From contig CAKPRG010000008.1 in assembly GCA_934182465.1 (NCBI GenBank), positions 1-56,449 on the forward strand: a stretch of DNA of 56,449 nucleotides, read 5' to 3'. Source of the DNA: an uncultured Clostridia bacterium (GTDB taxonomy: Bacteria > Bacillota > Clostridia > TANB77 > CAG-508). The translations under genes were made by a program, and so were the position numbers. This document shows, piece after piece, positions 18,839-27,835 of the stretch. How positions within the stretch are numbered: the stretch's first letter is position 1; every line of letters begins with the position of its first letter. The notes below the pieces were generated by a model. It made no database searches and was not told where the DNA came from. It worked only from the letters and a program-made list of their open reading frames with translations.

Positions 18839-19030
18839 TCTTTAATTACGAGAATTAAAGAAAATCTAAAAAGACATGAAGTAGTATATATTATTATACT
18901 TTCATGTCTTTTTAATTTATTATTTTATATTTATTTTTAAAAAAATTATTATTTATTTTGTTGACTTAAACCTAAGTAAATGGTAGAATTTTATTAAATA
19001 GAAAAAGTCTTTAATTCTCGTAATTAAAGA
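18839..19030. repeat. Putative invertible promoter segment 2 (192 bp, OFF)
   Basis: Perfect 23-bp inverted repeats: 18839-18861 (centre ACGAG) and 19008-19030 (centre CTCGT), arms TCTTTAATT / AATTAAAGA. Inside are the hairpin AAAGACATGAA / TTCATGTCTTT (about 18869-18913) and a promoter pointing right, away from LRR gene A. Confidence 0.75.
18961..18989 (+). promoter_or_regulatory. Sigma-A promoter inside segment 2, pointing away from LRR gene A
   Basis: TTGACT, 17-bp spacer, TAGAAT. Its transcript meets the terminator at 19003-19035 within about 40 nt. Confidence 0.78.
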
Positions 19031-19036
19031 CTTTTT
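19003..19036. terminator. Terminator formed by the right switch site, segment 2
   Basis: A 15-bp perfect stem AAAAAGTCTTTAATT / AATTAAAGACTTTTT with a 5-nt loop. It also lies just past the stop of the minus-strand hydrolase gene and can serve both directions. Confidence 0.75.
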
Positions 19037-19040
19037 AATA

Positions 19041-19970
19041 TTAGCAATATTGCTTTAAAAATTCAGATATTTGATTAGCTAAAGCATCTTCTTTTTCGTA
19101 ATATCCATGGTCTGCTCCATCTATATAATTTATATCTTTATTTGGATTTTTTATTTTTTCATTCATCATTTTTACTAGTTTTTCTGCTGATTGTTCTATC
19201 ATTTCATTAGTATTACCCCATCTCATAAATAATGGTATTTCTATATTGTTTAATTCTTCAAATTCATATAAATCATTGTGGTATTTAGCAAAATCTATAT
19301 TTTCATTATATTTTGCATATTTCAAATATGTTTGTATAGATACTGGATGTATAAAACTTTTGGGTGGCATTATATCAAACACTCTACCCTCTTCTTCTTT
19401 TGCATTTGCATAATTTAGATATTCTTCAAATTTATCTCCTTGATAAATTTTTAAAGCTCTAGGTACATCTACTAGTGAATTTAAAATTATTCCTTTTATA
19501 CTTTCTAATAATTTGCTCGCCTCTTCTGTAGAAATTTCATTAATACTTATTTTATTTTCTTTAACTTCTTTTAATTTATTGTAAGTATATACTATTTTTG
19601 TACAACCTAAACTATGTCCTTCTAATATAATATTTTTGTATCCAAGTTCAAATACTTTTCTCATGGCACCAACTATATCAAACAAACCATCTTCTGGATT
19701 TTCATAAGAAGTTCCTGCTAAAAATTTTGCTTTTCCTTTTTCTGTTTTACTTATAGCATATTTAACAAGTTCACTTCCTCTATTGTTGAAAAAGAAAAAA
19801 TCAAATCCTATTTTTTCCACTTCTTCTGCTATTTTTCTTTCTCTTTTTCTAAAGCAATTACTGCTCATACCATTTACTGAAATAACAATTTTATCTTTAT
19901 TATTTCCATATATCATTCCATTCAATTCTACACCATCTGCAGAATCAAAATCTATTAAATCAACGTTCAT
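19041..19970 (-). CDS. Alpha/beta hydrolase
   Basis: The nucleophile elbow GHSLG is at residues 118-122 (Ser120), with an oxyanion-side SVNGMSSN near residue 31 and the catalytic His in GADHGYY (about 288). No signal peptide, so it is probably cytosolic. Overall form resembles DUF1749-type esterase-like hydrolases; the substrate cannot be told. AGGAGA precedes the ATG. It is the second gene after LRR gene B (78 bp gap), taking the place of the small membrane protein found after genes A and C, so it probably shares the phase-variable transcript. Confidence 0.85.
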   Translation of the reverse strand: MNVDLIDFDSADGVELNGMIYGNNKDKIVISVNGMSSNCFRKRERKIAEEVEKIGFDFFFFNNRGSELVKYAISKTEKGKAKFLAGTSYENPEDGLFDIVGAMRKVFELGYKNIILEGHSLGCTKIVYTYNKLKEVKENKISINEISTEEASKLLESIKGIILNSLVDVPRALKIYQGDKFEEYLNYANAKEEEGRVFDIMPPKSFIHPVSIQTYLKYAKYNENIDFAKYHNDLYEFEELNNIEIPLFMRWGNTNEMIEQSAEKLVKMMNEKIKNPNKDINYIDGADHGYYEKEDALANQISEFLKQYC

Positions 19971-20048
19971 ATACTTCTCCTATCCTAGTAATATGATTTG
20001 ATTATACCAACAATAATTGCTTTTTTCAAATAAAATTTAAAAATATAT

Positions 20049-23000
20049 TTATTCCTTATAACTATTCCATTTTAAAGATTTTATTTTTGATGTATCAGAA
20101 AAATTATTTCCAGATATATCAATATTTCTTAGTCCTGCTTTATATAAATTTTCTATTATCTCTATGTTATTGATATTTAATGTTGCTCCATCTATCGAAA
20201 TATTTGAATTATTTTCCAATAGATTATTTGCTAAATTCAAATTATTTAATTTGATATTTCCTTTTTCTAATAATTTTGATAAATAATACAAATTAGAAAT
20301 TGAATTATTTGAAACATTTAAATCTGTCATATTATTCATATTCTCAATTCCTTTTAAATTTGAAAGTTTAGCATTTGAACATTCTAAATTTTGCATAGTA
20401 GTAATATTTGTTAATGGTTCTAAAGAATTTACTAAACTATTATTAGCAGAAAATTTAATTAATGTATTATTATTTCTCAAAGCCTCTAGATTTTGCACTT
20501 TTGTATAATCTAAATTTAACTTTTCTAAATTAATTAATTTATCAAATGTCTCTATTGTTTGAAATGAAGTACAACTCCTTAATGATAAATTAGTAATATT
20601 GCTTACTTCTGATTTAATATTAATGTTAGTCAAATTGCCACTTGTATATAAATCTATAGATTTAACCTTTGTATATTTCAAATTATCAAAATTATTTAAC
20701 TCTTTATCTTTTATATCCATACAACTAAAACTTGAAAGATTAGTTGCTTTACTGATTTTCTTTAAAATTTCATCCATTGAAACATTTTTACTAGTCCAAC
20801 TAATACCTATTGAAGTTAATCCCTCGCAGTTAGTTAAGTCTGGCATTGAACTACTTGCATCTAGTTTTATACTTTTACAATTACTAGGAATTACAAATTT
20901 AACATCATAGCCTCTCGTACCAACAGATTGCAATTTTGTACAATTTGATAAATCTATTTCTGTGTTTCCCATACCAATATCTGGTCTTACATAATTTTGA
21001 AAATATACTATATTCGTACAATTTTTAAATTGTGATAACAATACTTTATTTGAAATTACAATTCCACTATTTTGAGAAACTCCAACTGCATCTTTTTCTA
21101 TAAAAGTATATTGATTTCCTCTAGAATATTGACTTACATTATTTATTGTATTTTGAATACTAGTTATATCTATATTCGAATTATCTATAAATAAACAGCC
21201 CAATTTTATTTTCTTATTATTAACTAAATTTTCTAGTACAGATAAATCACTAATACCTGTACCTCTCAAATCTAATTGTGAAATATTGGTTAACTTATTT
21301 ACAAATTCTAAACTTGTTGCTTGTGATACATTATATAAAGAAACACATTCTAACTTTGTTAATGTCGCTAAAATTTCCTCTATTTTTGTATTACTCAAAT
21401 CTGGATTTCCTGTAAGTTTTATTCCTTTTATATTAGTTTTTCCTCTCAATAATTCTAAGTCACCATCTGTCAAATTTGAGTTTGTCAAATCTACTTTTTC
21501 TTGATTTAAAAATAAAAGTCCATATTTACCATCTAAAGAATAATTTACTCCACATTGTTTTATTATATTTTGAAATTCTACACTAGATAATACAGTTTCA
21601 TCTAGTGCTGTGTTTCCACCTAAATATAAATTATTTATTTTACTACAAACTTTTATTGAGTCTATTTTACTTAAATCTTTATTATTTTCTAATTGCAAAT
21701 ATGTTAAATTTTTACTTTGTGTTAAAGATTCTATATCCATTATTTTTGAATTTTTTACATCTAATACATTCAATTTTTCACTTGCTAATCCATTAATGCT
21801 TTTAATATTAGAAGTATTAAATATAGCCGATTCTATATTATTGCATCCTGTTAATCCTTCTATACTTTCAATTGTAGTATTTTGAGCTATTAGATATTTT
21901 ATAGTAGAATGATTTTCTAAACCAGCCAAATTTATTAAGCTTCTATTATTCATAATATCTAGTTCTTCTATACTAGAAAAATTTTTCAATCCTTCAACAC
22001 TACTTATTCTGTTATTATTCATATAAATAACTTTTATACTAGATTTTATATTATTTGCAACTTTATCCAAACTTGATATATCAGTCACATTATTATCAAC
22101 ATTTGAACTATATGAATATTTTCCATTTGTATTATCATAACTAAATTCATTTCTAGCATTAATAAATTCTTCTGTTCCAAAAATTCCAAAATACTCTAAT
22201 TTGTTTAAATTCGTTGCATTCGATAATCCTAAACTTAATTTTTCAATTTGGCCATTGCTATCGGCTTCACTAAAATTTCTATCAAACTTCAAAAATAATT
22301 TTTGTAAATCTAATACTGTTCCTAATTTTTCATAGCCGTTTGAATCAGTCAACTTAGAATTAATAAAATAAATTTGTTTTAGCATATTACATGATTCTAT
22401 TCCATCTAAATTTGGAATTGTAAGATTTTTTAAAGTTAGTTCTTGCAATACAATTAATTCTGAAATTCCATTCAAGTTTGTTATATTGCTTTTAGTACCA
22501 TCTAAAGTTAAACTTTTTAAATTAGTTACATTTCCAACAGTTACTCCTTTTTCACCAACTGTAATCCCTATTTCTGCTAAAGCTGAACTAATTGCAGATT
22601 TTAATTCTGCATTATTATTAATTTTATTTAACGGTGTTTCTGGATCAATTTGCAAATCTTCAGCATTTCCCATTATATTTTCTGAACCAGATTTACAATA
22701 ATAAACTTTTAAATCACTTGTTATTCCATATACATCTTGCAATCTTATATATTTAGCATATTCATTCGTGTCTCCACCCTTCAATTGTTTTTTCACGTCA
22801 TCTGGTAAAACTGATTTATTTATTAAGTAATATATTTTACCATTATATGTTATGTAGTTTTTACTTCCATCTTTCAAAAACAAATTACTATTCTTATTTG
22901 ACAATAATTCAACTTTGTTTGGAAATTCATTTGTTTCATCATAATATTTTACATACTCTGTTTGCATATATTCTTCCAATGCTGCTATACTTTGCATATA

Positions 23001-23231
23001 TGTTGCATTTTGCGCTTGAGTTATTATTCCATTATCACCAATAGTTGCATTCAAACTTACTCCAGCTAAAATTAACATCACAATTATTGAAATTACTAAA
23101 GCAATTAGTGTTATACCATTTGTACTTTTAAACTTAAATGTTTTATAATTTTTTTCAAAATTTACTTGCATTTTTTCATTTTTTACTTTTTCTCTTTTAG
23201 TAATGCTTTGAAATAATTTTCTTTCGTTCAT
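20049..23231 (-). CDS. Prepilin-like LRR surface protein B
   Basis: 1060 residues: MNERKLFQSITKREK leader, prepilin helix GITLIALVISIIVML with predicted cleavage after Gly39, a conserved domain of about 200 residues (from NATYMQSIAALEEY to the YGITSDLKVYYC region), then LRRs (repeated L-x-x-L-x-L-x-x-N) to the end FSDTSKIKSLKWNSYKE. The usual Glu5 of type IV pilins is Ala, as is common in clostridial prepilin-like proteins, so pilus assembly is uncertain. Predicted surface-exposed, internalin-like binding role is inference. Intact. Controlled by switch segment 3. Confidence 0.88.
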   Translation of the reverse strand: MNERKLFQSITKREKVKNEKMQVNFEKNYKTFKFKSTNGITLIALVISIIVMLILAGVSLNATIGDNGIITQAQNATYMQSIAALEEYMQTEYVKYYDETNEFPNKVELLSNKNSNLFLKDGSKNYITYNGKIYYLINKSVLPDDVKKQLKGGDTNEYAKYIRLQDVYGITSDLKVYYCKSGSENIMGNAEDLQIDPETPLNKINNNAELKSAISSALAEIGITVGEKGVTVGNVTNLKSLTLDGTKSNITNLNGISELIVLQELTLKNLTIPNLDGIESCNMLKQIYFINSKLTDSNGYEKLGTVLDLQKLFLKFDRNFSEADSNGQIEKLSLGLSNATNLNKLEYFGIFGTEEFINARNEFSYDNTNGKYSYSSNVDNNVTDISSLDKVANNIKSSIKVIYMNNNRISSVEGLKNFSSIEELDIMNNRSLINLAGLENHSTIKYLIAQNTTIESIEGLTGCNNIESAIFNTSNIKSINGLASEKLNVLDVKNSKIMDIESLTQSKNLTYLQLENNKDLSKIDSIKVCSKINNLYLGGNTALDETVLSSVEFQNIIKQCGVNYSLDGKYGLLFLNQEKVDLTNSNLTDGDLELLRGKTNIKGIKLTGNPDLSNTKIEEILATLTKLECVSLYNVSQATSLEFVNKLTNISQLDLRGTGISDLSVLENLVNNKKIKLGCLFIDNSNIDITSIQNTINNVSQYSRGNQYTFIEKDAVGVSQNSGIVISNKVLLSQFKNCTNIVYFQNYVRPDIGMGNTEIDLSNCTKLQSVGTRGYDVKFVIPSNCKSIKLDASSSMPDLTNCEGLTSIGISWTSKNVSMDEILKKISKATNLSSFSCMDIKDKELNNFDNLKYTKVKSIDLYTSGNLTNINIKSEVSNITNLSLRSCTSFQTIETFDKLINLEKLNLDYTKVQNLEALRNNNTLIKFSANNSLVNSLEPLTNITTMQNLECSNAKLSNLKGIENMNNMTDLNVSNNSISNLYYLSKLLEKGNIKLNNLNLANNLLENNSNISIDGATLNINNIEIIENLYKAGLRNIDISGNNFSDTSKIKSLKWNSYKE

Positions 23232-23242
23232 TTGTATGTTTT

Positions 23243-23274
23243 CCTCCTATGTTTTTTATAAAATGTTAGGAGAA
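23243..23274 (-). promoter_or_regulatory. Shine-Dalgarno occlusion hairpin, locus 3
   Basis: TCTCCTA (complement of 23267-23273) pairs with TAGGAGG of the ribosome site (complement of 23243-23248). The competing partner GGGGAAATA lies at about 23358-23367 (complement). Confidence 0.5.
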
Positions 23275-23371
23275 ATACTTTATATTTAATCTCATCACAA
23301 CAAATTTACATTTAATACAATTTGCAAAATTTACTATAAATTTAATTAAATTATCTATATTTCCCCTTTTT

Positions 23372-23492
23372 AATCCATAAAAAACAAATTGTCAGATTAA
23401 AAACTATTAAATATAGCTTTTGTCTAATGACTTTTGCTTTTCTTTGAAAGAAAACCATTTCAAAACTTTCTTTATTCTATTTTTATGGATTT
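23372..23492 (-). promoter_or_regulatory. Conserved structured leader RNA, locus 3
   Basis: Same parts as the other loci. The variable stem here is GCTAT / ATAGT. Nearly identical in sequence to locus 4. Confidence 0.6.
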
Positions 23493-23682
23493 TCTTTAAT
23501 TCTCCTAATTAAAGAAAACAATAAAAGACATGAAAGTAGTATTCTTTATATACTTTCATGTCTTTTTTGTTTATTATTTTATATTGATTTTTGAAAAATA
23601 TTATTTATTTTATTGACTTAAAATCCAGTAAATGATAGAATTTTATCAAATAAAAGCAATCTTTAATTAGGAGAATTAAAGG
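23493..23682. repeat. Putative invertible promoter segment 3 (190 bp, OFF)
   Basis: Left site 23493-23515 (centre CTCCT) and right site 23660-23682 (centre AGGAG) are inverted copies, differing only in the last base of the outer arm. Inside are the hairpin AAAGACATGAA / TTCATGTCTTT (about 23524-23568) and a promoter pointing right. Confidence 0.75.
23613..23641 (+). promoter_or_regulatory. Sigma-A promoter inside segment 3, pointing away from LRR gene B
   Basis: TTGACT, 17-bp spacer, TAGAAT. It runs into the hairpin AGCAATCTTTAATT / AATTAAAGGTTGTT followed by T residues (23655-23692). Two pairs of that hairpin are G-U in plus-strand RNA only, so it is tuned to this transcript. Confidence 0.78.
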
Positions 23683-23699
23683 TTGTTTTTTATTAAATA

Positions 23700-23740
23700 T
23701 TAAAGATACAAAAATATTAATTCTTGTATCTTTTTTTGTT
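23700..23740 (-). terminator. Terminator after the small membrane gene of unit C
   Basis: Stem AAAGATACAA / TTGTATCTTT with an AT loop and T tract, just past the stop of the gene at 23745. Confidence 0.7.
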
Positions 23741-23744
23741 TAAA

Positions 23745-24014
23745 TCATTCACTCATTCTAGTATCAATTGGATTTGGATTATAACCTGGATTATCAATAT
23801 AAATTTGTAATCCTGTTTCGTCTATACTATTTGCTATTATCTCTCCTGTTACTTCATTTTCTATATAATATATTCCATTTTCATTATCATATTGTATATT
23901 ATTATCTGTACTTGTTATTTGTTTATTTTGCTTTTGATTTTTTACAAATATTAATAACAATATAATTAAAATTAGTACAATTAAACTTAAAATTTTTATT
24001 CTTTTTTCTTTCAT
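23745..24014 (-). CDS. Small membrane-anchored partner of LRR protein C
   Basis: 89 residues, paralogue of 15059-15334: basic start MKEKRIK, one membrane helix, Lys/Gln linker, then the conserved domain YDNENGIYYIENEVTGEIIA and YIDNPGYNPNP. It lies 61 bp after LRR gene C. Between the two is a perfect 8-bp inverted repeat (CGTATAAT / ATTATACG, 24025-24051) that may shape translation or processing. AGGAA precedes the ATG. Function unknown. Confidence 0.72.
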   Translation of the reverse strand: MKEKRIKILSLIVLILIILLLIFVKNQKQNKQITSTDNNIQYDNENGIYYIENEVTGEIIANSIDETGLQIYIDNPGYNPNPIDTRMSE

Positions 24015-24075
24015 TAATATTCCTCGTATAATGTAAATTATTTATTATACGAAATTCCTCCTTATTTACTGTTCA

Positions 24076-27000
24076 TTATTCTTTATAGCTGGTCCAATTT
24101 AAAGACTTTAGTTCATCTGTTGAACCTGATGTAAAATTATTTCCAGAAATATCCAAAGTTCTTAATCCTGCATCATATAATTTTCTTAAAGTTTCTATAT
24201 TACTTTTTCCATTAATAGTTATTGTTTGTAAAGAATTTTGAGATAAATCTAAATTAGAAAATTTTATTTTTCCATTTTCTATTATATTTGCTAATGGTGA
24301 TATATCAGAAATTGTATTTTGACTTAATGTTATTTTCTTCAAATTTTTTAAAGTTGATAATTCGGAAATATCAGAAATTTTATTGTTACTTAGTTCAAGT
24401 GTTTCTAGTTTGGTAAGTTTTGATATTCCAGACAAATCTGAGATACTACAATTTTTTAGTTGTAAATTAGTTAAATTTGTTAGATTTTCAACTCCTTTTA
24501 AAACTTCACTATTTCCTCCACCATTTCCTATAATCACTTCTAAATTTTTAAAATCTTTTAATGATTCAAAAGTGCCTTTAGCTCTATGCGAATTACTAAC
24601 TCCTGTTCCTTCCATATAAATTGTTGTCAATGTTTGTTTTGCTTTTACTAAATATTTATCTAATAAACTTAAATCATTATTGCCAAATCCTATATGTATC
24701 TCTGTTAATGGTGCATTTCCTAATGTTTTCAAACTGTTTTCATAATATAGTGCACTTTGCCAACTTATATAAATACTAGTCAATTCAGTACATCTACTAA
24801 AATCTCCTGTTGAAGATGCATATACTCTAGCATTTTTTACTTTTGAAGGCAATATCCAAGTATCTCTTGTTCCTAACAAATCTACATTAATTAAAGATGT
24901 CATACCAGTCAAATCTACCGTTATACCGTTTTTAGTAACATCTTCAAGCGATTGTGCATTACTCGTAAAAGTCGTTACTTTATTACATTTTGAAAAATCA
25001 AATCCATCTCCACAAATAATTAATCCTCTATTATTTCCATTTATAATCTCTGTTCCTGTTATGCAAGATTTTCTATAGGTACCACTTATTACATTGCTAG
25101 AAAAATTATTTAAAACATTTTGAATTTTACTAAAATCTATTTTATTATTCGAAACTACTAAAGTATGTATCTTCTTTCCTTTTGCCTCTAAAATTTCCAA
25201 ATCTGCAATTCCGGTATCACGGATATCTAATTCTCCTAATTTATTATTATCTGAAAAGTTTTGCAAAAAATCCAATTTACTAATATTGGCAATTTTTCCT
25301 ATAGATAATTCTTCCAATCCTGTTAATGTTGAAAGCAAATAACGAATATATAAATCATTTGCTTCTTCCATACTTTCAATTTGAGAATCAGCTAAATTTG
25401 ATATCTCACTTGAAGAATATCCTTTCCATTTTTTTATTACTTCTTTTTCAGATTCTGATAAATCTAAATTTTTTTCTATTTTATTCAAATCTTCACTCGT
25501 TAAACTACCTTTTTTTAAATGAATTCCTATTCTTGAATTTCCTAATTCAACATTATTAGCTAATCTTAAAAAAGTAATATTGCTTTTATTTTTTAAAGCA
25601 TTTATTTCTTCTGAATAATCTGTAAATCCAGAACTTGCATAATTATAAGATGTAACATTTGTAAAATATTTTAAATACTTATTTGGTAATGTATAATTAT
25701 TTCCACACTGTCTTATTACATTTTCTATTTCTTGTACAGAATTTATTTGCATATTATCATTGCTCGCTAAATATAATTCTCTTATATTAACACAATTTTT
25801 TATATAGCTAACATTTCCAAGATTTACATTATTCTGCAAAGCTACATAAGTCAAACCAATCAAATTTTGCAATGAACTTATATCTGTTAAATTACAATTC
25901 TGTGCATACAACTTAGACATATTAATATTATTTTCTATTCCGACTAAATTACTTAAATTGCTATTATCATGTACTGATAATATTAATAAATTTTGTACTG
26001 TAGACAAATTGCTTATATCATTCAAATTACAATTTTGCAAAGCCAAATATTTTAACGCACTATGCTCTGCTAAACCTTTTAAAGCTTGCAATTGACTATT
26101 ACTCATTAAATCTAATTCATAAATATTTTTATAATCTTCCAAAAATTCTATGCTATCTATTTTGTTACATGGCATATAAACATATTTTATGCTTTGTTTT
26201 ATATTGTCAGATATATTTTTTAGTGGTTCTCCATTTGTGAAATTACTTATTTGATTTGAAATATATTTTTCAACATTAAACTGTGTATTTTCATCTTTAG
26301 TACTATAAGCATGTTTTCTTTCAAAAAAAGCTGTATCACCAGAAATACCAAAATATTCTAATTTATTCATTTCTGTTGCATTTGCTAAACCATTACCTAA
26401 ATTTGCTACTTGTGCATTTGCATCTGATTTGCTCATTGTTGGTGGCAAGTATAAATATAAATATTGTAAATCTAATACAGTTGCTAATTTTGAATAATCA
26501 TTTATTTTACAATTTTTAAAATACACATAATATAATAAAGTACAATTTTGTAAACCATCTAAATTTTCTAAATTCACATTATTTAAGGTTAAAGTTTTTA
26601 ATGAAGTTAACTCTGATATAGATTCTATTGAATTTATATTGTGTTTACTTCCATCGATTGTTAAATCTTTTAATTTTGAAACATCACCTACTGTTACTCC
26701 ATTTTCACCAACTGTTACACCTACTGATGCTAAAGCTTCTGTTATTGCTGATTTCATTTCTGCATCTTGATTTATTTTCTTTAAAGGTGTATTTGGATCT
26801 AATTCGGTGCTATCTAGCGTGCCGAGTGCATTATCTGTTCCACTTTCGCAATAATATACTTTTAAGTCTGGTGTTACTCCATACACATCTTGAAGTCTTA
26901 TATATTTTAAATATTCTGTTGTGTCTCCACCTTTTAATTGGTTCTTTACTTCATCTGGTAATGCTTGTTTATTTATTAAATAGTACATTTTACCATCATA

Positions 27001-27384
27001 AGTTATATAATTTTTTGTTCCATCTTTTAAACATAAATTATTTAATTTTGATGATAGTAATTCTATTTTACTCGTATACCCTTCTGTTTCGTCATAATAT
27101 TTTACATATTCCGTTTGTAAATATTCTTCTAAAGCAGCAATACTTTGCATATATGTTGCATTTTGTGCTTGAGTTATTATTCCATTATCTCCTATTGTTG
27201 CATTTAAGCTTACACCTGCTAAAATCAACATTACAATTATTGAAATCACTAGAGTTATTAGCGTAATACCTTTTGTACTTTTAAACTTAAATGTTTTATA
27301 ATTTTTTTCAAAATTCACTTGCACTTTTTCATTTTTTATTTTTTCTTTTTTAGTAATGCTTTGAAATAATTTTCTTTCGTTCAT
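24076..27384 (-). CDS. Prepilin-like LRR surface protein C
   Basis: 1102 residues and intact. MNERKLFQSITKKEK leader, prepilin helix GITLITLVISIIVML after Gly39, conserved domain (NATYMQSIAALEEYLQTEY through DLKVYYCESGT), then LRRs with one helical insertion at about residues 590-660 (KKGSLTSEDLNKIEKNLDL region), ending FTSGSTDELKSLNWTSYKE. The first ~350 residues are nearly those of protein A while the leader is nearly that of protein B, so the family is mosaic. First gene of a two-gene unit with 23745. Controlled by switch segment 4. Confidence 0.9.
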   Translation of the reverse strand: MNERKLFQSITKKEKIKNEKVQVNFEKNYKTFKFKSTKGITLITLVISIIVMLILAGVSLNATIGDNGIITQAQNATYMQSIAALEEYLQTEYVKYYDETEGYTSKIELLSSKLNNLCLKDGTKNYITYDGKMYYLINKQALPDEVKNQLKGGDTTEYLKYIRLQDVYGVTPDLKVYYCESGTDNALGTLDSTELDPNTPLKKINQDAEMKSAITEALASVGVTVGENGVTVGDVSKLKDLTIDGSKHNINSIESISELTSLKTLTLNNVNLENLDGLQNCTLLYYVYFKNCKINDYSKLATVLDLQYLYLYLPPTMSKSDANAQVANLGNGLANATEMNKLEYFGISGDTAFFERKHAYSTKDENTQFNVEKYISNQISNFTNGEPLKNISDNIKQSIKYVYMPCNKIDSIEFLEDYKNIYELDLMSNSQLQALKGLAEHSALKYLALQNCNLNDISNLSTVQNLLILSVHDNSNLSNLVGIENNINMSKLYAQNCNLTDISSLQNLIGLTYVALQNNVNLGNVSYIKNCVNIRELYLASNDNMQINSVQEIENVIRQCGNNYTLPNKYLKYFTNVTSYNYASSGFTDYSEEINALKNKSNITFLRLANNVELGNSRIGIHLKKGSLTSEDLNKIEKNLDLSESEKEVIKKWKGYSSSEISNLADSQIESMEEANDLYIRYLLSTLTGLEELSIGKIANISKLDFLQNFSDNNKLGELDIRDTGIADLEILEAKGKKIHTLVVSNNKIDFSKIQNVLNNFSSNVISGTYRKSCITGTEIINGNNRGLIICGDGFDFSKCNKVTTFTSNAQSLEDVTKNGITVDLTGMTSLINVDLLGTRDTWILPSKVKNARVYASSTGDFSRCTELTSIYISWQSALYYENSLKTLGNAPLTEIHIGFGNNDLSLLDKYLVKAKQTLTTIYMEGTGVSNSHRAKGTFESLKDFKNLEVIIGNGGGNSEVLKGVENLTNLTNLQLKNCSISDLSGISKLTKLETLELSNNKISDISELSTLKNLKKITLSQNTISDISPLANIIENGKIKFSNLDLSQNSLQTITINGKSNIETLRKLYDAGLRTLDISGNNFTSGSTDELKSLNWTSYKE

Positions 27385-27395
27385 TTGTATGTTTT

Positions 27396-27427
27396 CCTCC
27401 TATGTTTTTTATAAAATGTTAGGAGAA
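27396..27427 (-). promoter_or_regulatory. Shine-Dalgarno occlusion hairpin, locus 4
   Basis: TCTCCTA pairs with TAGGAGG before the LRR gene C start. The competing GGGGAAATA is the complement of about 27512-27521. Confidence 0.5.
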
Positions 27428-27525
27428 ATATTTTTATATTTAATCTCATTACAGCAAATTTACATTTAATACAATTTGCAAAATTTACTATAAATTTAAC
27501 TAAATTATCTATATTTCCCCTTTTA

Positions 27526-27645
27526 AATCCATAAAAAACAAATTGTCAGATTAAAAACTATTAAATATAGCTTTGTCTAATGACTTTTGCTTTTCTTTGA
27601 AAGAAAACCATTTCAAAACTTTCTTTATTATATTTTTATGGATTT
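27526..27645 (-). promoter_or_regulatory. Conserved structured leader RNA, locus 4
   Basis: Closing stem AATCCATAAAAA / TTTTTTATGGATT, conserved GCAAAAGTCATTAGACAAAG, variable stem GCTAT / ATAGT. Transcribed only if segment 4 is inverted or if an upstream transcript reads through. Confidence 0.6.
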
Positions 27646-27835
27646 TCTTTAATTACTGGAATTAAAGAAAAATAAAAAAAGCATGAATTAGTATATATCT
27701 ATATACTTTCATGCTTTTTTGTTTATTAGTTAATATTGATTTTTGAAAAAATATTATTTATTTTGTTGACTTGAAATCCAGTAAATGATAGAATTTTATC
27801 AAATATTAAAAGTCTTTAATTCCAGTAATTAAAGA
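27646..27835. repeat. Putative invertible promoter segment 4 (190 bp, OFF)
   Basis: Perfect 23-bp inverted repeats at 27646-27668 (centre ACTGG) and 27813-27835 (centre CCAGT). Inside are the hairpin AAAGCATGAA / TTCATGCTTT (about 27678-27719; the C-to-G change is matched on both arms compared with GACATG elsewhere) and a promoter pointing right. Confidence 0.78.
27766..27794 (+). promoter_or_regulatory. Sigma-A promoter inside segment 4, pointing away from LRR gene C
   Basis: TTGACT, 17-bp spacer, TAGAAT. It is followed within 15-20 nt by the 14-bp stem AAAAGTCTTTAATT / AATTAAAGACTTTT and six T residues (27809-27842). Confidence 0.78.
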
